Part shown: piece after piece, positions 60,882-64,000 of the stretch | Layout of the letters: each line of letters begins with the position of its first letter | How positions within the stretch are numbered: the stretch's first letter is position 1 | Assembly (NCBI RefSeq): GCF_900205965.1 | Contig: NZ_OAOF01000020.1 | Span: 1-64,000 of the forward strand | Direction of reading: 5' to 3' | Source of the DNA: Lacrimispora amygdalina | GTDB lineage: Bacteria > Bacillota > Clostridia > Lachnospirales > Lachnospiraceae | DNA length: 64,000 nt | Notes under the pieces: generated by a model | The model's database searches: none | What the model was told of the DNA's origin: nothing | What the model saw: only the letters and a program-made list of their open reading frames with translations | Made by a program: the position numbers and the translations under genes

Positions 60882-62048
60882 ATGATGGAAAAAAAAGAAT
60901 TACGATGCGGATTTACCACTGGCACCTGTGCGGCGGTTGCTGCTAAGGCGGCAGCAGCAATGCTGCTTTTGGATAGCCGGTTACAACATATGAAACTAAT
61001 GACGCCAAAAGGGACGGAAGCCGATCTGCCCCTTTTTCATGTTGTCATGGGACCGGACAAGGTATCATGCGCAGTTGAAAAAGATGCAGGTGATGACCCG
61101 GATGTTACCAACAAGGCTTTGATCTTTGCATCTGTGGAATTTCTAACTGGAGACGAATCTTTAGCTGGTAATTCCTATGTGAGAGAAACGGCCGGAGAAT
61201 CTGGAACGCTGGTTTTAACAGCGACAGAAGGAATCGGCCGGGTGACCAAACCCGGCCTTTCCTGCCCGGTTGGATATCCGGCTATTAATCCGGTGCCAAG
61301 GAGCATGATTTTTGATGAAGTGGATGAGATAAGAAGAACTGCCGGTTATAAAGGTTCCCTGCTGATCTCCGTCTGGATTCCAAAGGGCAGGGAGCTTGCA
61401 GAAAAAACGTTTAATTCCAGGCTTGGAATTGTAGACGGGCTGTCGATTCTTGGAACAACTGGAATTGTAAAGCCCATGAGCGAGGAGGCTCTGACTGCCA
61501 CCATCAGGCTGGAGCTTCATATGAAAGCGGCTGCTGGTCAAAAACAGGTGATTTTAACTCCTGGTAATTATGGAGAGACATTTATAAAGGAAACGTTAAA
61601 CCTCCCGGCAGGGGAAGGGGTTACCATCAGCAATTTTATCCGAAAATCCTGTACAATGGTGAAGGAAGAAGGATTTGAGCAGGTTCTTTTTGCAGGGCAT
61701 ATTGGAAAACTGATAAAGGTCGCGGGAGGTGTGGAAAATACCCATTCCAGGTATGGTGACCGTCGTATGGAGGTACTCTGGGACTGTGCCCGGACGTTTT
61801 TGGATATTGAAGCAAAGGAGACCCTGCTCCAGTCCAATACTATGGAAACGGCTGCCGGAATATTAAAAGAGCTGGGAATCTTAAAGCCGGTTATGTCCGA
61901 GGTGGTAAAACGGATAAAGGCATACATGATGGATTGGACAGGTGGGATTCCAGTGGAAGTGGTAACGTTTTCAAACACTCTGGGACTTCTTTCCATGACA
62001 CCAGGTGTACCGGAGATGATAAAACAATATTCTGCGTCAGATACATAG
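60882..62048 (+). CDS. cbiD: Cobalt-precorrin-5B (C1)-methyltransferase CbiD
   Basis: CbiD methylates C1 in the anaerobic (cobalt-early) cobalamin pathway. The 388-residue protein starts LRCGFTTGTCAAVAAKAA, the CbiD N-terminal signature, and has DDPDVTNKA and TPGNYGE blocks. AGAGGAAG precedes ATG 60882 (60885 possible). First gene of the cbi cluster seen here. Confidence 0.95.
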   Translation: MMEKKELRCGFTTGTCAAVAAKAAAAMLLLDSRLQHMKLMTPKGTEADLPLFHVVMGPDKVSCAVEKDAGDDPDVTNKALIFASVEFLTGDESLAGNSYVRETAGESGTLVLTATEGIGRVTKPGLSCPVGYPAINPVPRSMIFDEVDEIRRTAGYKGSLLISVWIPKGRELAEKTFNSRLGIVDGLSILGTTGIVKPMSEEALTATIRLELHMKAAAGQKQVILTPGNYGETFIKETLNLPAGEGVTISNFIRKSCTMVKEEGFEQVLFAGHIGKLIKVAGGVENTHSRYGDRRMEVLWDCARTFLDIEAKETLLQSNTMETAAGILKELGILKPVMSEVVKRIKAYMMDWTGGIPVEVVTFSNTLGLLSMTPGVPEMIKQYSASDT

Positions 62049-62086
62049 AATAAACAACAGATAAGTAAAGTTCAGGAGGATAATAA

Positions 62087-62764
62087 ATGGCTGGGATCAT
62101 GTATGGCATTGGAGTAGGTCCGGGAGATCCGGAATTGATGACTTTAAAGGCAGTCCGCAGAATCCGGGAAGTGGATGTGATTGCCATCCCTCACACCGAT
62201 AAAAGTATTTGTACTGCATATCAGATTGCAAAAGCGGCAGTTCCGGAAATAGAGGAAAAGGAATGTCTGTATCTGCCTATGCCCATGACAAAAGATAAGA
62301 AGATTCTAAAAGAGAGCCATGACCTGGCTGCGAAAGCAGTGATGGAACGGCTGGACAGAGGGGAAAATGTAGGATTTATTACACTTGGCGATGTTGCTAT
62401 TTATTCCACCTGCAGCTATCTGTTAAACAGACTTTGGGAGGAAGGCTATGCAACCCGGCTGGACAGCGGGGTTCCCTCATTTTGCGCCGCAGCTGCCAGG
62501 CTTGGTATTCCTCTTGTCACCGGAGCGCAGGAACTTCACATTATTCCGGCCTCTTATCAGATTAAAGATGCGCTGAAGCTTTCCGGTGTAAAGGTTCTTA
62601 TGAAAGCAGGGAGACAGATGAAGGCGGTTAAGGAAGAGTTAAGGACCAGTGGTTTAGAGGCTGTTATGGTGGAGAACTGCGGCATGCCAGAGGAACGGGT
62701 CTGTCATTCTCTTTCAGAGATTCCAGACGAAGCAGGTTATTATTCATTGATTATAGTGAGGTAG
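62087..62764 (+). CDS. cbiL: Precorrin-2 / cobalt-factor-2 C20-methyltransferase
   Basis: CbiL methylates C20 of the tetrapyrrole with SAM. The 225-residue SUMT-type protein has the GVGPGDPELMTLKAV motif near the N-terminus, the LGDVAIYSTCSYL block characteristic of CbiL/CobI, and SGVPSFCAAAARLG. TCAGGAGG precedes the ATG. Its stop overlaps the cbiF region by three bases. Confidence 0.93.
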   Translation: MAGIMYGIGVGPGDPELMTLKAVRRIREVDVIAIPHTDKSICTAYQIAKAAVPEIEEKECLYLPMPMTKDKKILKESHDLAAKAVMERLDRGENVGFITLGDVAIYSTCSYLLNRLWEEGYATRLDSGVPSFCAAAARLGIPLVTGAQELHIIPASYQIKDALKLSGVKVLMKAGRQMKAVKEELRTSGLEAVMVENCGMPEERVCHSLSEIPDEAGYYSLIIVR

Positions 62765-62766
62765 TG

Positions 62767-63534
62767 ATGGTACATATAGTTGGAGCAGGTCCGGGATCAC
62801 CGGATTTAATAACAGTAAGAGGGAAAGAGCTTTTAGAAAATGCAGATGTAATTATTTATGCAGGTTCTCTGGTTAATCCGGCTCTTTTGAATTACAAAAA
62901 GACAGATTGTGCTGTTTATGACAGTGCGAAGATGACACTGGAAGAGGTAATAGAAGTGATGGTGCAGGCGGAGGCAGGAGGAGAGACGACGGTCCGTCTT
63001 CATACCGGTGATCCCTGTATATACGGAGCAATCAGAGAACAGATGGATGAGCTTTTAAAAAGGGGGATTTCTTATGAAGTCTGTCCGGGAGTCAGTTCGT
63101 TTTGCGGAGCTGCGTCTGCCCTAAAGATGGAATATACCCTTCCGGATGTAACACAGAGCGTGGTGATTACCAGGATGGCGGGGCGTACACCGGTACCGGA
63201 ACGGGAATCTATCGCTTCTTTTGCCGCCCATGGTGCGACTATGGTGATTTTTTTAAGTACAGGGATGCTTAAAGAACTTTCAGAAGAACTTGTCAGGGGC
63301 GGATATTCACCGAAGACGCCGGCAGCAATCTGCTATAAGGCAACCTGGCCGGAAGAAAAGACGGTGGTTTGTACGGTAGAGACCCTGCAGGAATGTGCTA
63401 AAAGGGAGCAGATACGAAAAACAGCACTGATTCTGGTAGGAGATGCTGTGTCTCAAAGCGACTACAAACGCTCCCTTCTTTATGATCCTTCCTTCACAAC
63501 GGAGTACCGGAAGGGAACCGGGGAGACGGTATGA
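62767..63534 (+). CDS. cbiF: Cobalt-precorrin-4 C11-methyltransferase
   Basis: CbiF methylates C11. The 255-residue protein carries VHIVGAGPGSPDLITVRG, TGDPCIYGAIREQMDEL and CPGVSSFCGAASAL, the SUMT-family motifs in the form of CbiF/CobM. ATG 62767 is preferred over GTG 62764, with GTGAGG five bases upstream. The stop overlaps cbiG (ATGA). Confidence 0.95.
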   Translation: MVHIVGAGPGSPDLITVRGKELLENADVIIYAGSLVNPALLNYKKTDCAVYDSAKMTLEEVIEVMVQAEAGGETTVRLHTGDPCIYGAIREQMDELLKRGISYEVCPGVSSFCGAASALKMEYTLPDVTQSVVITRMAGRTPVPERESIASFAAHGATMVIFLSTGMLKELSEELVRGGYSPKTPAAICYKATWPEEKTVVCTVETLQECAKREQIRKTALILVGDAVSQSDYKRSLLYDPSFTTEYRKGTGETV

Positions 63535-64000
63535 AACTTGCTGTCATATGCTTTACCCAGGCAGGAGCCCGGACTGCATGCAGGCTGATGGAAGGCTTGT
63601 TAAAAGAAGGAGATTTGATAGAAGGTTATGGAAAAGGGCAGGGACTTAAGCCTGTCACAACGTCTTTGGGAGAGTGGACAAAGAAACAGTTTCTTGAAAA
63701 AGACGGAATCGTGTTTATCGGTGCCATGGGTATTGCGGTCCGATCCATTGCCCCGTATTTAAAAGGGAAAGCAGTCGATCCTGCAGTGGTGGTGCTGGAC
63801 GATGAAGGAAAATTTTGCATTTCTGTACTTTCCGGGCATCTGGGGGGAGCCAATGAACTGGCTGGACGTGCTGCTGCGGTTACCGGGGGCCAGGCAGTAA
63901 TTACAACGGCTACCGATGTACATGGAAAATTTGCGGCTGATTTATTTGCAAAAAGGATGGGGCTTGCCATTACAGACCTTAAGAAGGTAAAAATGGTGTC
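63531..64000 (+). CDS. cbiG: Cobalt-precorrin-5A hydrolase CbiG (partial)
   Basis: CbiG opens the C20-containing lactone ring of cobalt-precorrin-5A and releases acetaldehyde. The first 156 residues are present: MKLAVICFTQAGARTA, the FIGAMGIAVRSIAPYL block and LSGHLGGANELA, the family signature. The window ends inside the gene. The order D-L-F-G and tight overlaps show one transcript. Confidence 0.93.
   Translation, partial: MKLAVICFTQAGARTACRLMEGLLKEGDLIEGYGKGQGLKPVTTSLGEWTKKQFLEKDGIVFIGAMGIAVRSIAPYLKGKAVDPAVVVLDDEGKFCISVLSGHLGGANELAGRAAAVTGGQAVITTATDVHGKFAADLFAKRMGLAITDLKKVKMV

Overview
The window reads as a chromosome segment of a spore-forming, low-to-mid GC (by eye) Firmicute, most likely a Lachnospiraceae clostridium of the Lacrimispora / Clostridium sphenoides type. 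The grounds are a clostridial division-and-wall (dcw) cluster ending in ftsZ, an alpha/beta-type small acid-soluble spore protein, a Spo0E-like phosphatase, a SpoVD-type PBP, Shine-Dalgarno sequences close to AGGAGG with occasional TTG/GTG starts, and anaerobic cobalamin (cbi) genes. The genus is inferred from gene content. I saw no rRNA, tRNA or CRISPR array.

Layout. 1-410: right end of what looks like an IS200/IS605-type element (omega-RNA-like hairpins), then a decayed 3' remnant of a 2-oxoacid:acceptor oxidoreductase beta subunit. 411-2747: ychF (minus), lgt and a tiny Spo0E-like gene. 3130-16300: the dcw cluster mraZ-rsmH-ftsL-pbp-spoVD-like-mraY-murD-ftsW-murA-divIB-ftsZ, with a phased MraZ-box array at its promoter and no murE, murF, murG or ftsA. 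16316-17589: two uncharacterised genes. 17606-19660: a consensus promoter, a yybP-ykoY (Mn2+) riboswitch with its terminator, then hflK-hflC. 19746-23787: metF, a stand-alone methionine-synthase activation-domain protein, and metH lacking that domain. 23855-28958: trpS, an RDAC-motif small protein, ahpC-ahpF (peroxide defence, Fur/PerR-like box, permuted AhpF) and eno. 29149-32379: an MBL-fold protein with altered metal motif, an Sfp-type PPTase, CFA synthase, and an EamA transporter that seems to have lost an internal segment.

32452-36381 is a fructose module (RpiR regulator, 1-phosphofructokinase, PTS EIIABC). 36406-41919 holds a small membrane protein, a HAD phosphatase, an LCP wall ligase, a Trk potassium system with a small Cys-rich membrane protein, and an orphan PTS-like EIIC. 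42159-44290 is a metal-homeostasis pair: a COG0523 GTPase with a His/Cys-rich tandem repeat and a degenerate P-loop protein fused to a TIGR03943/DUF1980-like domain. 44374-48716 is a hybrid sensor kinase, a CitMHS-type carboxylate transporter and an OmpR-family regulator. 48792-51625 has a polysaccharide deacetylase and a D-Ala-D-Ala carboxypeptidase. 51.7-52.7 kb is an AT-rich, foreign-looking island with one lipoprotein. 52722-57771 is a glycoside-use locus (AraC regulator, GPH symporter, GH78-like hydrolase, ROK kinase). 57900-60474 is a PadR/PspC/DUF1700/DUF4097 envelope module under a promoter made of nested palindromes. 60592-64000 has a SASP gene and the start of a cobalamin operon (cbiD-cbiL-cbiF-cbiG), cut by the window end.

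The genes connect sensibly. The cobalamin made by the cbi operon is the cofactor of MetH, which gets methyl groups from MetF product. Wall synthesis (dcw), carboxypeptidase, LCP and deacetylase serve the envelope. The best candidates for new biology are the Mn2+ riboswitch on hflKC, the COG0523/DUF1980 metal pair, the palindromic PadR/PspC module and the permuted AhpF.
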